From NCBI RefSeq assembly GCF_036588685.1, contig NC_086374.1, positions 90,390,059-90,454,058 of the forward strand: a DNA stretch of 64,000 nt, given 5' to 3'. Position 1 is the stretch's first letter. Each line of letters begins with the position of its first letter. A program made the position numbers and the translations under genes. Shown in pieces: positions 1-13,300 of the stretch. The notes under the pieces are model-generated. The model was not told where the DNA came from and made no database searches. It saw only the letters and a list, made by a program, of their open reading frames with translations. The stretch is from Mytilus trossulus. Taxonomy: Eukaryota > Mollusca > Bivalvia > Mytilida > Mytilidae.

Positions 1-511
1 TTTGGTACAAATTCAGGAGAGTCTAAGAAAGTTATTTAAATTTTAAAAACTTTAACCACATCTAGTGAATATTTGTGGACACCACCAACAACGACATAGA
101 TGCCATAATGCTTTTTCGACAAAAGTCTAAGGCTCAACAAAAATAAGATTAGACTGCAATGCAATAAAGATTAAAGCCTTAGCTTTCATTGGTTCAATTA
201 CTATTAAACCTTGACAATTTGTGCAGATTTCATCCTAAAATTATGCTAAAATCATGAAAATTATTTACCATATAGATCATACGTCTTTTTTGAAATATTT
301 AATTATGTGTTATATTGTTATAAATGTCTTGTATGTTAGTTAAAAGCTCATTAGAGCTTATGTTGTCTATGTTCATGATGTTAATGATGTTTGTATACAT
401 TGCTGACTCTAAATAAAGCTTATTTATTTATTTACCTCTTCTACCAGGCAGGTCTTCTAAAAATTTGTCTGGCATTGAAGCCTGAACTGCTTTTTTCCCC
501 AAATGACTTAC
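1..511. other. NUP214 intron 2 (partial)
   Basis: This stretch lies downstream of the exon 2 splice donor of the minus-strand NUP214 gene, so it is the start of intron 2. I see no exon here. It is AT-rich with no clear repeat that I can name. Confidence 0.5.
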
Positions 512-3500
512 CGTTACTTGTACCAACAAAGATTACTCCGTATTTTGAGGAAGCTGCAACTAACTGAGGACTCTTCCCCCCTACTGGTGAATTGCCATCA
601 TCTATCTGAAACCTGCATAGCTGCTGATATCTGAAATCCTGATTAAACAAATTAATGGACAATTAATATGTGATCTGTATTTATATATATGTATACATGA
701 TATACAACAACATATGATTCAAACTAAAATAGAAGTAAAACTGAAAATAACTTTTTTACATGGCCGAACTGGCTACTTGACCTATAAATTATAATTGGAA
801 AAGACAATACTAAGTTGAAAAACTTGTGTCTATCCCATTTGTCATTTTGAAAAAGAAATAAAAATGAGAGAGGAAATGGTAACCGGTGAATGTGTCAAAG
901 CGACAATCAACCGACCATAGAGCAGACAACAGCCGAAGGCAACCAATGGGTCTTCAATGTAGCGAGAATTCTGTATGTTTAAACTTAAAAACATGTAAGT
1001 CGTTTCCAAAAATCATACACTGCATACCTACCAACTGTCACTATTTGCCGGGGTTTCCCCCATAGAGGCTCCCAATTTGAAATTTTAGAAAGAGCAATTT
1101 TGACTACAATTTTAAACAAAACAAACAATTAATCATTGGTAGAGTATTGTACATGAATACAATATAAACTTGAATGAGGCAGAGATGGGTCCAATTACTT
1201 TCAATGTAATTGATTAAATCACAATTACTTTGTCATTTGTACGATTGAATTAAATTAATGATTACATCATTTCTGAAAGTGTCTGATTAAATTAATGATT
1301 ACATTGGCAAAGTAATCATGATTACATCTGATTACAATGAATAAAAAAAAATGAATGATGTGAATGAATTAACGTTTAATATAACTATATAAGTAGCAGT
1401 TTATAGAAAGGATTTTTTGATATATTTTAAAATAACTTCAAAATACATCTATTTAATAATCCTTAAAAGTTCACTACATACATGTACATTGTACATGTAC
1501 ATGTACATACATGAACATTGTGTCACCCATTACACTTTATCATCATTGATCTCTGAATTATTTTGACTTCAATTGAATATGGCTTAATAAAGGGTTTGCT
1601 GTTTGTCTTCTAGACCTCTTTCAGACTTTAGTTTATCATGTCTTCGACATTTTATCTATTTTATCATGTTTATTAAGCTATCGTACGCAAAAAGTCATAT
1701 ATATGTATTTCTATGAGCAGTTTATCATGTTTATGTAATTTAGAATATGGATGAACTTAAGTTAACTGATAAAAACTATGTAAAATTTTAATAGAACTGT
1801 TTAAACAAAATACTAGTACTATAATTTAATGCATTTTACATGTCAAATCCAAGTACATACAAAAATTTGCTTTATATTTAAAACAAGATATTTTGTCCAA
1901 CTTTTAATTAGATAAAAGATAAAAGAGGTGGAAATAGTATGAAAGCAGTGTTTTCCCTAGGCTATTCATGCATTGCGGTACCGCTACGCATAAAATTTCG
2001 GCCGCCATGCTTTTATCATACCCGCTATGCATCCCGCTATGTGTGAAATTTTTATTATCTTATAATATGAAGTGACAATTGGCAACTCTACAGGTGTTTC
2101 AAACTCAATGGCCTGATAATTGATCATAATTAGATGCAACGCTCTGATTTTACAACCACATTGGTTAGATAGAACAACATTCAAGACTTTGATTGCATAA
2201 TAGAAATCGGTAGTTCAAATTCTTTTAATGATAAATATTATATCCTGATACAGCTTCCAAATATCCTTCCGTGAAAAATAAAAAGTAAACCTTTTGCAGT
2301 ATAAATTTTACGTTTTGAAATCATATGTTTGACATCGAACTATTTATATCAAACACAGTTGATTAGTTGGAACAAAGAATACACATCATTGGGTTGAAAC
2401 ATGATGTAACTTTGACCTCCGTAACAGAGTTCAAAAAAATATGGGTCACTGAATAAAGATCGTTTTTGTTTTGATGTCAAAAATTATTTTATTTTTCAAA
2501 CTGATCTTTCAAACTAGTTTTAAAAAAGAAGAAAGTAAAAACATTGCTTGACTGTACCTTAAGTTGAATATCTATTTCCAAATTAAATTATGGTGACTTG
2601 AAAAACACCAGTACCACTCAGATTACAATTCTACTTTGACAGGTAAGTTTGTATCTAGCCTATAAAATACTTATTTAGCCTTGAGAATTGAAAGGTCAGG
2701 TTATCCCATTCATGAAATAGAAGTTTACCTATGAGGGTCAGAATGGGGATTACAGAATAGAGAATACATGTAATAGCAACAAAAAATAGAGAATAGAGAA
2801 AATGAACAACAAAATGAAGAATAGAGAATAATTTAATGCGATGCAAAAGTATATAAAAGTATATCTGTGCAAAATAAATAAAAAGTAACTTGAATAACTG
2901 TAACGCAATACTGATAATATAATGATCAATGTACAGTATTGATAAATAATCTTGTAACAGAAGGACTATAGAGTAAAATCATTTTCATGAGAATTTTACA
3001 GAATGAGTTATTTTTAAGGCTATTAAAAGAAAAATGCACTTAAAATTTAAAGAATGCAGTTATTAAAAAAACCCATGCAGGTCCTCATGTCATTTACATT
3101 GTCAAAATATAGGACACATCTAGTCAAACTGGTTTTAAACTAGACATCTAGTTAAACTGGTTTGCCTTTGGTATAACAGACTGTTTCTTGCCCTAGATGT
3201 CTATTTCACAGTGACCTTATGTGTATGTGCTAAGAGTACATTATACTGTCATATTAATTGATTATTTGTTGGAACATGACCTACATTGTTAAAATGCAAA
3301 ACTGTGGCTTAAGATTTCAACTGATATTAGTTAATAAATTAATATTTGGAATTTTATATCCTGGTTGACGACGTTTTTTTGGGAGACCAAGATGTTTTCT
3401 TCATTCTTGTTCACATTATGATTATTTTAACCTTCAATGCACATTTAAAGATAAAAAAAATTCAGATCTCATTTCAAATATTTTGCAACCAAATAATAAT

Positions 3501-5476
3501 CTGTAAGATTTTGGTATAAACAAGACAGTGTAATAGAAAACCTGCAAGCATAGTCTATTTATATAAAGTCAAGCAGATATTTTTTTTATATCTGAAAAAA
3601 ACTACCATGTAAAGATAAGTCAAGCAGATATTTTTTTTTATATCTGAAAAAAAAACTACCTTGTAAAGAGATATGCAATTAAGGCATAACCTCAAAAATT
3701 CAACATTAACAGATTTTTAACAGTTAAATCAAAATGCACAAAGTTTAAGTATTGGTCAGAATATAGGGTTCTTTTGTACTTTAACAATATCACAAAAACA
3801 ATAAAGTGACCTTAATTTTGGACAAGGTAAATGGCATGAAGCCAAATTTATCAACTGCTATTGTATGAATGGGATAAACTGACCTTTCAATTCTCAAGGC
3901 TAAACTAGTATTTTATAGGCTAAATACAAACTTAACTGTCAAGGTAGAATTGTAATCGAAGTGATACCGGTGTTATTCAAGTCACCATAATTAAAGCTGT
4001 AATCCATGATCACAAATTGAATGCTTTGTTTACATTTGTTAAAAGCCATGTGCTTTTTGGCGGGAAAATTCGGGAAACCCCTTATTTACAGGCATGACAG
4101 GAAACAATAAAATTTCATTGTTATTTATAGACAGTAGGAATTTCATTTTGGAAATCATTTTGATTAACTGCTAATATTTATTCATGACAAAATAATAACT
4201 TATTGGGGTGAAACTGATAATACTTTTTTTTTTTATTAAAATACATGTAGTATGGAAAGGGGGGCTGTTTTTTTTTTTTTTTTTTTTTATTTCAATAATA
4301 TTACAAATATATAAAGTTCACCAGTCTGAAAATACATGGTTAAATGGATTTTAATTCTGAAAAACTCATGTATATTTAATTACTTTATTATTTCCATCAT
4401 AATCAGAAACAAGATAAATGTATAAGGTATTTTAAACATATATTTTTGGCTTTTATATAAGAACATTCCAGACTATAAATATGCATGTACCTGTAGTTAA
4501 AACAAACCTAGTGGAGCCTAAAAGATCTAAAGGGCCCTTGAAAAAACTTTTGGATCCAGACTGGCCTTGAGAGAAAATATTAAGTATTGTTCCTGACTGT
4601 ATTGCAGATCTATGTGAAGTTTTAATGCACATCTCATTTCACTCTGAGACTTCTATGTGTTATAGTAGTCTCAGTTTCACTAGTGTAATAAAAATAATTC
4701 TACAAAACAACGACGCTCTCCGCGTTACAAATTCTTCTGAGACCCACCATGCATCAAGAATTTTCTAGGGAAGACACTGGAAAGTATGGGAAATCTTATC
4801 CAAGCAACTGCTCTGTTTTAAAGATGTTTTCCTGTATTTTCACACCATTTTTATCTCCATTATGAAAATCTGCCCCCTATCCAATATGGCCAAACTAACC
4901 GTGAAGAGCCCTATTACAATAGGGCTCTTCACGGTTAGTTCGGCCATTGTAATAGGGCTCTTCAAGGTTAGTTTGGCCATATTGGATAGGGGGCAGATTT
5001 TTTGGAAGGAGGTGGAAATAGTATGAAAGTGTGGGAAATCCTATGTGTGTTTCCAAGCAATAGCTCTATTTTAATGATATTTTCCCGTATTTTTCACACC
5101 ATTTTTAACTCTATTATGAAAATCTGCCCCCTATCCAATATGGCCGAACTAACCGTGAAGAGCCCTATTACCCCCAAGTCTGGTATGCATGGTATGAGGA
5201 AGCAAATAAACATCATAAAAATGAATTTGAAGGCCCTTTACAAGTTTTGTAGGACTTGGAGAGCCATCTTGCACGTAAAACACCTCTGGGCATTTTGAAA
5301 AGTTGGCAGGTATGAAATAAAGTCGAATAGGCCTATACTGTTTTTTGTTGCAAAAATTTATAAAAATCAGTATCAAAATAGTCATTTATTCGACATTGTA
5401 CAGCTGCCTTATATTACACATTACAGACACAACATACCTTCACGTCTCTTTCCGGAGGTTCGTCAGCTGTTGCCAT
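512..5476 (-). CDS. NUP214: NUP214 nucleoporin, first two coding exons (partial)
   Basis: Nuclear pore protein on the cytoplasmic face of the pore; its N-terminal beta-propeller binds the mRNA export helicase DDX19 in known family members. Exon 1 is 5438-5476 (13 codons, MATADEPPERDVK) with donor GTATGT. Exon 2 is 512-638 (42 codons plus 1 base) with acceptor ATCAG and donor GTAAGT. The junction is in phase 0 and reads PPERDVK then DFRYQQLCRFQI, which lines up with the human N terminus around PEREMKDFQFRALKKVRI. The end of exon 2, SSKYGVIFVGTSN, matches the human propeller strand SNKYGLVFAGGASG. The remaining exons lie left of the window. Intron 1 is about 4.8 kb and full of repeats. The gene is divergent from the NEK6/7 kinase. 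The identification rests on 55 residues that I aligned by eye to remembered human sequence, but start, junction and spacing all agree. Confidence 0.8.
845..975 (+). repeat. Dispersed repeat fragment (family with CAACCGACCATAGA)
   Basis: This segment contains CAATCAACCGACCATAGA and GTCTTCAATGTAGCGAGAA. The same text in reverse complement occurs at about 10316-10450 in kinase intron 2, showing it is a dispersed repeat. The class is not determined; it could be a short interspersed element or part of a larger element. Confidence 0.6.
1184..1345 (+). mobile_element. hAT-like terminal fragment
   Basis: It begins CAGAGATGGGTCCAATTAC and continues with repeated TTAATGATTACAT-type motifs made of alternating ATTAC and GTAAT. 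The start fits hAT-type termini, and the internal ATTAC/GTAAT richness is the same as in the larger element at 58437-59745. I found no second terminus nearby, so it is probably a truncated copy. Confidence 0.5.
2582..3996. mobile_element. 1.4-kb element with long inverted ends
   Basis: The segment at about 2582-2717 reappears as reverse complement at about 3866-3996. Shared blocks include TTATGGTGACTTGAA, GATTACAATTCTAC and TAGCCTTGAGAATTGAAAGG. The arms are about 135 bp with scattered mismatches and enclose about 1.15 kb without a coding frame that I can support. It is either a non-autonomous DNA transposon or two opposed insertions of one repeat. It lies in NUP214 intron 1. Confidence 0.6.
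3548..3668 (+). repeat. Tandem duplication, unit about 53 bp
   Basis: The text AAGTCAAGCAGATATTTTTT followed by TATATCTGAAAAAAA and ACTACC(A/T)TGTAAAGA occurs twice in a row. Each unit contains a small inverted pair, AGATAT and ATATCT, around a T run. Confidence 0.7.
4770..5172. repeat. Palindrome plus direct duplication in NUP214 intron 1
   Basis: A block from about 4770 to 4914 ends in ATCTGCCCCCTATCCAATAT, GGCCAAACTAACCG and TGAAGAGCCCTATTA. It is followed at once by an inverted copy of its end (4917-5000), in which the AATAGGGCTCTTCA and GGTTAGTT part is present twice. A second direct copy of the whole block follows at about 5022-5172. The phrase GAGGTGGAAATAGTATGAAAG at the second block's start recurs at about 1925, so it belongs to a dispersed repeat. 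The arrangement can fold into a large hairpin. Confidence 0.75.
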
Positions 5477-6188
5477 AATCCAAATTCTAAACTTTCGCTT
5501 TTAAATAAAATTTATAGATATTGCAAAATTTTGTTCAATGTTAAATTTAATCTTAAATATCTCATGAATTCGTAAATTGTCTAAAACGTACAAAAGATTT
5601 TGATTTAATTTCTTCGATGTTTTCGTGTATTTTGAAATAAAATCAAGAGGATAACCGAATGACGTTGTCAGGAAAAATTAACTCATGCGCACCAAACACT
5701 TCCATTAAATTCCTATACCTTTCAGTACAAAAAAACTAGAACGGAAGGTAAACAAGGTAAACCATTCGTTTGTTATCGATAGAATGCTGCAGTTAATTGT
5801 ACTTTATATATGAACACTCTGTTGAAATTTCCCCACATTTTCCTACCACTGGCAGACGGGCACTGGCACTGGTACCAGATCAAAATAACAACCACAAATC
5901 AGATCATACTGACATACAGTCACAGATAATATATAATAAAAAAAATGTTCTTTCCAGCATAAAATGCACTGGCAGTGGATGTCCTCAACCAATCTCGGGT
6001 TCAATTGAAAAAGTTATAATCAACTGCTCTATCAATACACATCGCTATATGTCCGCCGATTACTAGATATCACACAGGTTCCCGTAAAATTTTACGTCTT
6101 TAAACAAACTCTCTGAAGCCACAATGGAAAAGTGATTGTTGTATGCGTCAAATGTTCAAGCAGCCAGGTCAGCCGGGATTAGCATTAA

Positions 6189-6789
6189 GGGCATACAATA
6201 CAGTTACAGGGAAGGTAATGATGTTGCTAACTTAATATGTTATTTTCGTGACGTCAAACTGTGACATATCAGGAAAAGATGCATTTTACGACTGATTTTT
6301 ATCATTCAAACTGATTTAATTTAAAAACGAGTTCATGGTCCCCTATTTTTCAAAACTGCAATTTGTTTCATTTTGCAAGACGATTATGTGACCCAAATTT
6401 TATAAAACTGTAAATATAGGAATTTTTTTTTATTTTGATAAACATGCAGCAAAAAATGATGTTTTTTCCGCAATTCATGAACATTTGATAAATATGAGTT
6501 ATTTCTTTTTTAGGATACTTATAAAATACAGAAATAACGATTATTTAACAAAAAACAATTTGTGTTTATCTTTTACAACAAAACAGTTATGTCTTTCTTT
6601 CGAAAAAGAAATTATGGCCACAAATCTGAATTTTGAGCAAATATTCAAAATTTCTACCTCATTTCTTAAAAAGAAGCACATGAAGGTATATTTTTTATTA
6701 CATATTTGATTTAATCAGGTAAAAAATAGCCTATATATGCAAATATTCATGAACTTTTAAATACAGGATCAAAACTGTGTTGTATGCCC
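6189..6789. mobile_element. 601-bp TTAA-flanked MITE (piggyBac-like target)
   Basis: TTAA at 6185-6188 is followed by GGGCATACAATACAGTT. The right end reads AACTGTGTTGTATGCCC and then TTAA at 6790-6793. The ends are inverted with one mismatch over 17 bp. A TTAA target duplication is characteristic of piggyBac-type elements. The interior (601 bp) is AT-rich without a coding frame, so this would be a non-autonomous copy. It carries a TGACGTCA site. Confidence 0.7.
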
Positions 6790-7227
6790 TTAAGGTGTAT
6801 ACACCCTATCACTGTTCCCTACTTCATCGCTTGACCAAAGAATCTGGCCCACTTGAATTTTGACGTCATACTTCAATCATTTTTTTCGCTTGTGGTGTCA
6901 AGAGATTTTCTTTAATCATGTTAATGATGCCAGAATTTTAAGGGAACTTTTGTGATACCCAGTAATGGTGGACAAATAGTGATAAGTGTATCCTCTATGG
7001 TTGTAATAGGGGATGAATTATATTTATAACTAATTTATTTTGCCAAATGACATAAATGCAATAATTTGATAATTTAATGGTAAATTTTGGTGCATAACGA
7101 TAAAAAATGGACTAAATTTGATGAATGAAGTTAAATTCTTTCGGAAAATTAGCGATGACAGCAATTTGACGAAAGAAGAACTTGTAATTCGTTTGGGAAA
7201 TATTGATGACGGCAATTTGATGTAAAC

Positions 7228-7353
7228 ATACATTTTTAAAAAGAAGATGTGGTATGATGCCAATGACACAACTGTCCACAAGAGACCAAAATGACACAGA
7301 CAATAACACATTAACAACTATAGGTCACTGTACATTGTATGTTACAATATTTA
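7228..7353 (+). repeat. Dispersed repeat copy (AAGAAGATGTGGTATGAT family)
   Basis: The text AAGAAGATGTGGTATGAT, GTCCACAAGAGACCAAAATG and AACTATAGGTCACTGTACA matches a repeat found repeatedly in this window: 7795-7905, 14823-14940, 33735-34075 (reverse), 45790-46010 (reverse), 48775-48835 and 49200-49290. This copy ends only about 15 bp before the acceptor of the first coding exon of the kinase. Confidence 0.75.
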
Positions 7354-7385
7354 GTTCATTTCTCATCAGGTTAAAGGCTACCAAT

Positions 7386-10300
7386 ATGGCTGCCGGGGGT
7401 ATGGAGCCAATGGACTTAGAAGGAAACTCCTCCCCTACTGATGAACAGGACAGCAAATATGGCTGCCTTGCTAATTTTAAAATAGATAAAAAGATAGGAA
7501 AGGGACAGTTTTCTGAAGTATATAGAGCTATTAATAAAATAGATGGCAGTGTTGTAGCATTGAAGAAAGTTCAGGTAAATATTTATAAATTGTAGAACTG
7601 ACACTCATTTCACAAAATATCTTTAAAAAAAAATACTTGTACAATTCAGTCATACAATTTTTATACGAAAAGAGCCACTGGTGATTAAACTGTTTGTAGA
7701 TTAGGAAATGAATACTGGGTTTAGGCCAAAGAGACAACAACCCATCCAAAAAGCCCAAAATTGTATTGATGTGAAGAGAAAAGCATGAAAATAAGAAAAT
7801 GTGGAATGATTGCCAATGAGATAGCTATCCTGTGTCCAAAAGGTGTGGATGTAATCAAATATAGGTTACTGTACAAACCTTCAATAGTGAGCAGAATTAT
7901 ACAGTATGGTCGCTGTTAAAATCCTCAGCATGACAAAATATGAAACCATTGGCAATATCTAAGATTTGTGACAAACAATATACATGTACATGATTTACAG
8001 GAAAACATAAATTACAGACAGTAACAAACTACAACCAGCAGGTTTCTGACATTTATCTAATCAAGACTGACAGTTTATATCCCTTTCAAATTAATTCAAT
8101 AAACATAAACACTGCATTTTAAACTAATAAATGAATGATTTTAAAATAAGTTACACATAATACTTCTTTGAGCATGTTTAATTTTAGTTATACTATAGGC
8201 AGACTGCATCATCAATTAATGAACTACATATTTTAGAATCCTAAATACAATTTGTTTTCAATTTATATGATAATGTTGAAGTGTGATTGTACTGTTACAG
8301 TTTCTATGTACAATGTACATATATAAATTCAGAATTTACAGTAAAACCTTTATGTTTTAGATATTTGAAATGATGGACGCCAAAGCCAGACAGGACTGTA
8401 TAAAGGAAATAGGTCTTTTAAAGGTAACATCAGTTTGATTCTGTATGTGAAATAACGGAAATGTGAGAAATATTTCATTTGGACATTAATAGTATACAAA
8501 TAACCTAAAGTTTGCATTCCTGTTCTGTTATTGTTTTGACATTCAACCAGTGATTTTGCTAGCGCTTGTCTCTTTCGTATTTTACGAAAAGGTTTTCGAA
8601 ATGACGAAAATATTTCATATCAATTTCGTCACTTAAATTTGGAAAGTGTAAAATTATTTACACATCAAAATACTAGAATTCTACCTGTCTTTATGTTTCT
8701 GACAAGTTTATGACCCTCAGGTAATTAACGTTTACCAAAGGTTTTAAAAGTTTCGATGACATGTAATCCGCCTATCGCCAATCAGATGGGTCACTAATCC
8801 CTTAATTATTATTATAAAACCTCATAAATGACCATCATAATAATTTATTTAAGTTAAATCAAACAGTCAGCATTTCATTTTAATCATTTCTCACAATTCT
8901 GTCGTATTTTCGTCATTTGAACAAAATTGATAATCTCCCAGGACATTTCAACTTTATTTTAATTTCAATATTTCCCTTACGATCATAATTTGCAGTTTGC
9001 TTGTCGTAGTTTCGTCATATTAACGTATTTTCGTCATACTTTCTATAAATCTTCATCAAAAACTTTCGACAACTTTCATTAAAAAGAATGAACTTTATTC
9101 AAAACGTAAATATTATCACTTGTAAACAGGTGCTTCCTGTTCTATGTATTGCGCATGCGTAAAAGTTCGTAGATGAATCCGGTTTTATTCTGAAATTATT
9201 ATTCAATTGTCACTTCCCGTTTTCATTTCATTTCGTTTAAAAATCGAAAGTAAACGTGATCTACAGTCTACAATCATTAGAATCGTCACATTAAGTATAG
9301 ATGCAGATCCTTCTATCCAATATTAAAGAAATTGAGACCAAATAGATATTTAAACGTATTTTCAAGGATATAAATGATTGTGAAGTGAAAAAGTCGTTAC
9401 AAGTTCATTTGTGCTGTGGTTTAAAAAATAGAGGCCTGACCCAACTTTTGTTGATCAGGGGTGTGCCCTGAAAATAACTGAAGTGAAGTTGTGAACCATA
9501 TTACCAGATCTCTGTTCTTATCTTCATATCTTAGCATCACATCAGTCAATTCATTCAATATTGCCAATAACTGCCTATATTAGCAATCCTAAAGTCTTCA
9601 AAGATCCTAGACTAGTCCTTTAAGGACTTGGACATATATGTATAGCTAGTTTGATAATCATCCTAGACCCCTTGCTATTATAAAAAATAAGGCTGATTTT
9701 TATCACGCGCAAAAGTGACTAAAGCCCTCAAAATCCTAGCTGAAACCCTGCATTCAACTCAACTATTTATTAAACTAGCTATGGTAAAGGTATAAACAAA
9801 AATACTGAACTTCAAGGAATATTCAAAATGGATACTACTTTATCAAATAATATCTTTATAGATTGTTCTTTAATGTCTTGGTAATGAAGTTTTACTTTAT
9901 ATAATGCATTGAAAATGGATTGCAATGTGATCTACATGTATGAATAATTTAATCTGTCTGTCTGTCTGACTGTCTGTCAACCATCTGTTTGTACGTCGGT
10001 TTGTCCATCAGTCTGGCAAATCAGTTTTCCACACTTCTTTTCATCGTGCTTGAAGGTATATTGATTCGAATTATGGTATATATGGTTTTATAGTGACAAG
10101 TTACAGATCAAGTTCAAATTATGTTCTGGTCTGATGATTTTGAGCAGTTATGGTCCTTGTACTTAGAAATTCCCTCAAATAATCAGTTTTCCACACTTTA
10201 TTTTGTCATGCTTGAAGAAATTGATTTGATAATTGGTATATAGTTTTATCATGACAAGGTATTTTCATTATCAGACACGCATTCATTATCATTGAACTAG

Positions 10301-13300
10301 TATATATTTGTTTAGGGGCAGCTGAAGGTTGCCTCCAGTTGCGTGAATTTCTCGCTACATTGAAGACCTGTTGGTGACCTTCTGCTGTTTTTTTTTTTCT
10401 ATGGTCGGGTTGTTGTCTCTTTGACACATTCCCCATTTCCATTCTCAATTTTACTACATGTTTATATTATTAAAATCGTCTTAACTTTTTTTTTCAGCAA
10501 CTGAATCATCCAAATGTGATAAAGTACTTGTCTTCATTTATTGAAAACAATGAGTTGAATATTGTATTAGAATTGGCTGATGCTGGTGACCTGTCCAGAA
10601 TGATTAAAGTAAGTTCCAGTAGAATAATGGTATTCATATTGTGTTAACATTGGCTGACATTGTTGATTTGTATAGAATAATCAAATTGAGTTCCAGTAGA
10701 ATAAAGTTCTAAAGTTTTCAAAAGTATATTATTTTAGAATGTACAATGTAACAAAGGATAAGAAAAGAAATTATAACTCGCACAACTTTGAATCATTTCG
10801 TCATTGTGTAATAATTAACACAAAGTGTTTGTAATGATTGCCATAATAAATCAAATCTAAAGAAAATATACAAAATATTCTATAATTATTATATAGTTAT
10901 GTATGAAAGACATTACAATTTGGCCACAATTACTTTCTTTTTATAAAATAACAACCTATTAAGTTCTTTTTGGTCACATTTATAGATTTTGAATATACTA
11001 TAATGTTTTTATAATTTTCAGCATTTTAAGAAACAGAACCGATTAATTCCAGAGAAATCTATATGGAAATACTTTATACAGATCTGTAGTGCTTTAGAAC
11101 ATATGCATTCCAAGAGAATTATGCACAGAGGTCAGTTCATAAGGGATTCACACTGCATTTAAAAATACTATTGAAAGTATGTGCATCTGTTGTATACTGA
11201 CAGATTTTTCATCAAACTAATATTTCACGGAATGCTCATCAAATTAGTTTGGTACCCCAAAAAAAATGTGAATCTTATAATTATTAGAATCAAAATTACG
11301 ATCAATTGTATTGATCTTTACTATGATTATCAATTTTCAGTGATACTTTTAGGTGCAGTGTATATATAGATTCTACCACTCCCATCAATATGATACATTA
11401 TAACTATTTGAGTATCTCAGGGTGCTATAAACAGTTTCGTATAAAAAAACTAGGTGTTATTCCCCAACTAAAAATAACCATGGAGGGAAACCCCTGTTTA
11501 TTTACTCAATTGGTGCAAAAGTATCATGTTTTTTGTGTTTGATTGTAAAAATTAGTTAATTAGCTTTCAATTAAAACAGTTTGAATGATTGAAATAATTT
11601 TAAAAATTATATTAACTTTACATGTTTTGAGGGGAGACAACACTGTAAACATCCTTTTTTTTGTGGCAGTGAAAATTGAAAACTTATTTGCAGCCATTGT
11701 AGCTCTTTTCGGAGCAGGAAACCGTATCCTGAAACAAGAATTTTTTGAAAGGCCAGGTAAAAACCTACAAATTTCATACAGTATTGATTATGAAAAATGT
11801 GCATGGATCATGTCTTCATGGCTGTGCACATGACCTGGTTTCAAGTTTTTTCTGTTAAAATTATACCTTTTTTCCCCCGTGTTCATTGGATGGAATTTTT
11901 TTAATAAATTAAAAGTACACATTACTTTTATTTCATTATAAACTAGAGAACATTCTGACTCCAGTGATATCTAGTTTTATACAAGTATCTTTATTAATCA
12001 GTCCCCCACAAAGGGTCACTTATGCATGGTCCCTCAAAATGTGACGTCATAGAAAAATACTGTTGATTGCACCCTCAATAATAACAATTTGCATTCTGTG
12101 ATTCTGATATCAAATGAATATATATTTGTGTGTAGCTTTACTCAGAATCACAATGATTCACTTCACATTATATATATAGTTGTTTTGAAAAATCGGAATA
12201 AAAAACACACACAATATTTTCTGAATTTTCAGTACTCACAGAATATATGAAAGCAAATTTTGCAAACAAATCTTGATTCAATGTGAAATATGATTTAATG
12301 GAACAACAATTTTCTAGTCATCTGTTTATGTGTGAGGATAATTGATCTCCACTGAACTTCATAAAGTAATAAAACATGTCACTAGTTTTTTTTTAAAGAA
12401 AACACTAGCATTGTACTTACCTCAAAATGATCTTTTTCAGATATAAAACCAGCTAATGTATTTATAACTGGTCAGGGTGTGGTCAAGTTGGGAGATCTTG
12501 GACTTGGAAGATTTTTTAGCTCAAAGACCACGGCAGCTCATTCCTTGGGTAAGAAAATTGTTTCAAATAATGTATATCAGTTTTATGTGATGAATTGAAA
12601 GTGTCAGTTAATGAAACTCATAGTTCATAGCACATGTCTTGTTCCTTAAGATTATAGTGCTTACATCTTTAAGCCATAGCTTTAAAAAACTTGGTTCTAT
12701 ATAAAAAAATAAGGTGATGCAGTATAATTGTTAGAGGGACAAATATTCACCAAAGACTAAGTGATGAAGTTTGTCATCTTCGTAAAACTTAACATCCAGT
12801 GGCAAATATTTCATGCATGTCCAGGACAAGAACAAATTAAAAAATTAATAATAAATACAATATATAGTCGTGTAATAGATGCTGTCAGGGATGGAAATAT
12901 GGACTGCCAATTAAAAATTAGGGTTTATTGGATAGGCAATAAAAAATAAATTGCAACAGGCCATTATTGGACCCTCAAAGATTTTTTTGCAAGGGTTCTG
13001 AAAATGCAGTTCATAGCACTCTATCTACACAAGCCATCAGATTAAAGGTGACCAGACATGTCTGCTAACTTTAACATCTCTAACAGCCAATGGTCTCCCC
13101 ACTTTAGCAAGGGTTTTACTACTGAAGAAGACAAAAGTGACCATATTTCTATTCTCCATCACCCTTGGAGAAATTAAAGTTGAAAGTTAGAAAGTGAAGT
13201 ATTCATACTTTTTTTTTAATTTATGACTTTGAATATAACTATTAAGAAAATCCAGGTTCATTTGGCAGATGTTCTATAATAAAGAAAACTTACATGTACC

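Larger units (their letters stand above)
5477..7369. promoter_or_regulatory. Intergenic space between NUP214 and NEK6/7
   Basis: The two genes point away from each other, so this interval should hold both promoters and the non-coding first exon or exons of the kinase. The first coding exon of the kinase appears to start after an acceptor at 7368-7369, so its 5' exon is upstream and I cannot place it. I see two perfect TGACGTCA octamers (6249-6256, the first inside the TTAA-flanked element, and 6861-6868) and a TGACGTTGTCA at about 5661. No TATA box is convincing. The promoter role is inferred from gene order only. Confidence 0.4.

Noticed and set aside
5985-6000. GGTTCAATTGA as a tRNA B-box
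   Set aside because: No A-box at a proper distance and no cloverleaf; a chance match.
7254-7385. N-terminal extension of the kinase from an upstream in-frame ATG (MMPMTQLSTRD)
   Set aside because: That sequence is a dispersed repeat of the AAGAAGATGTGG family, and a splice acceptor lies at 7368-7369. [10 protein letters not shown] at 7386 is the better start.
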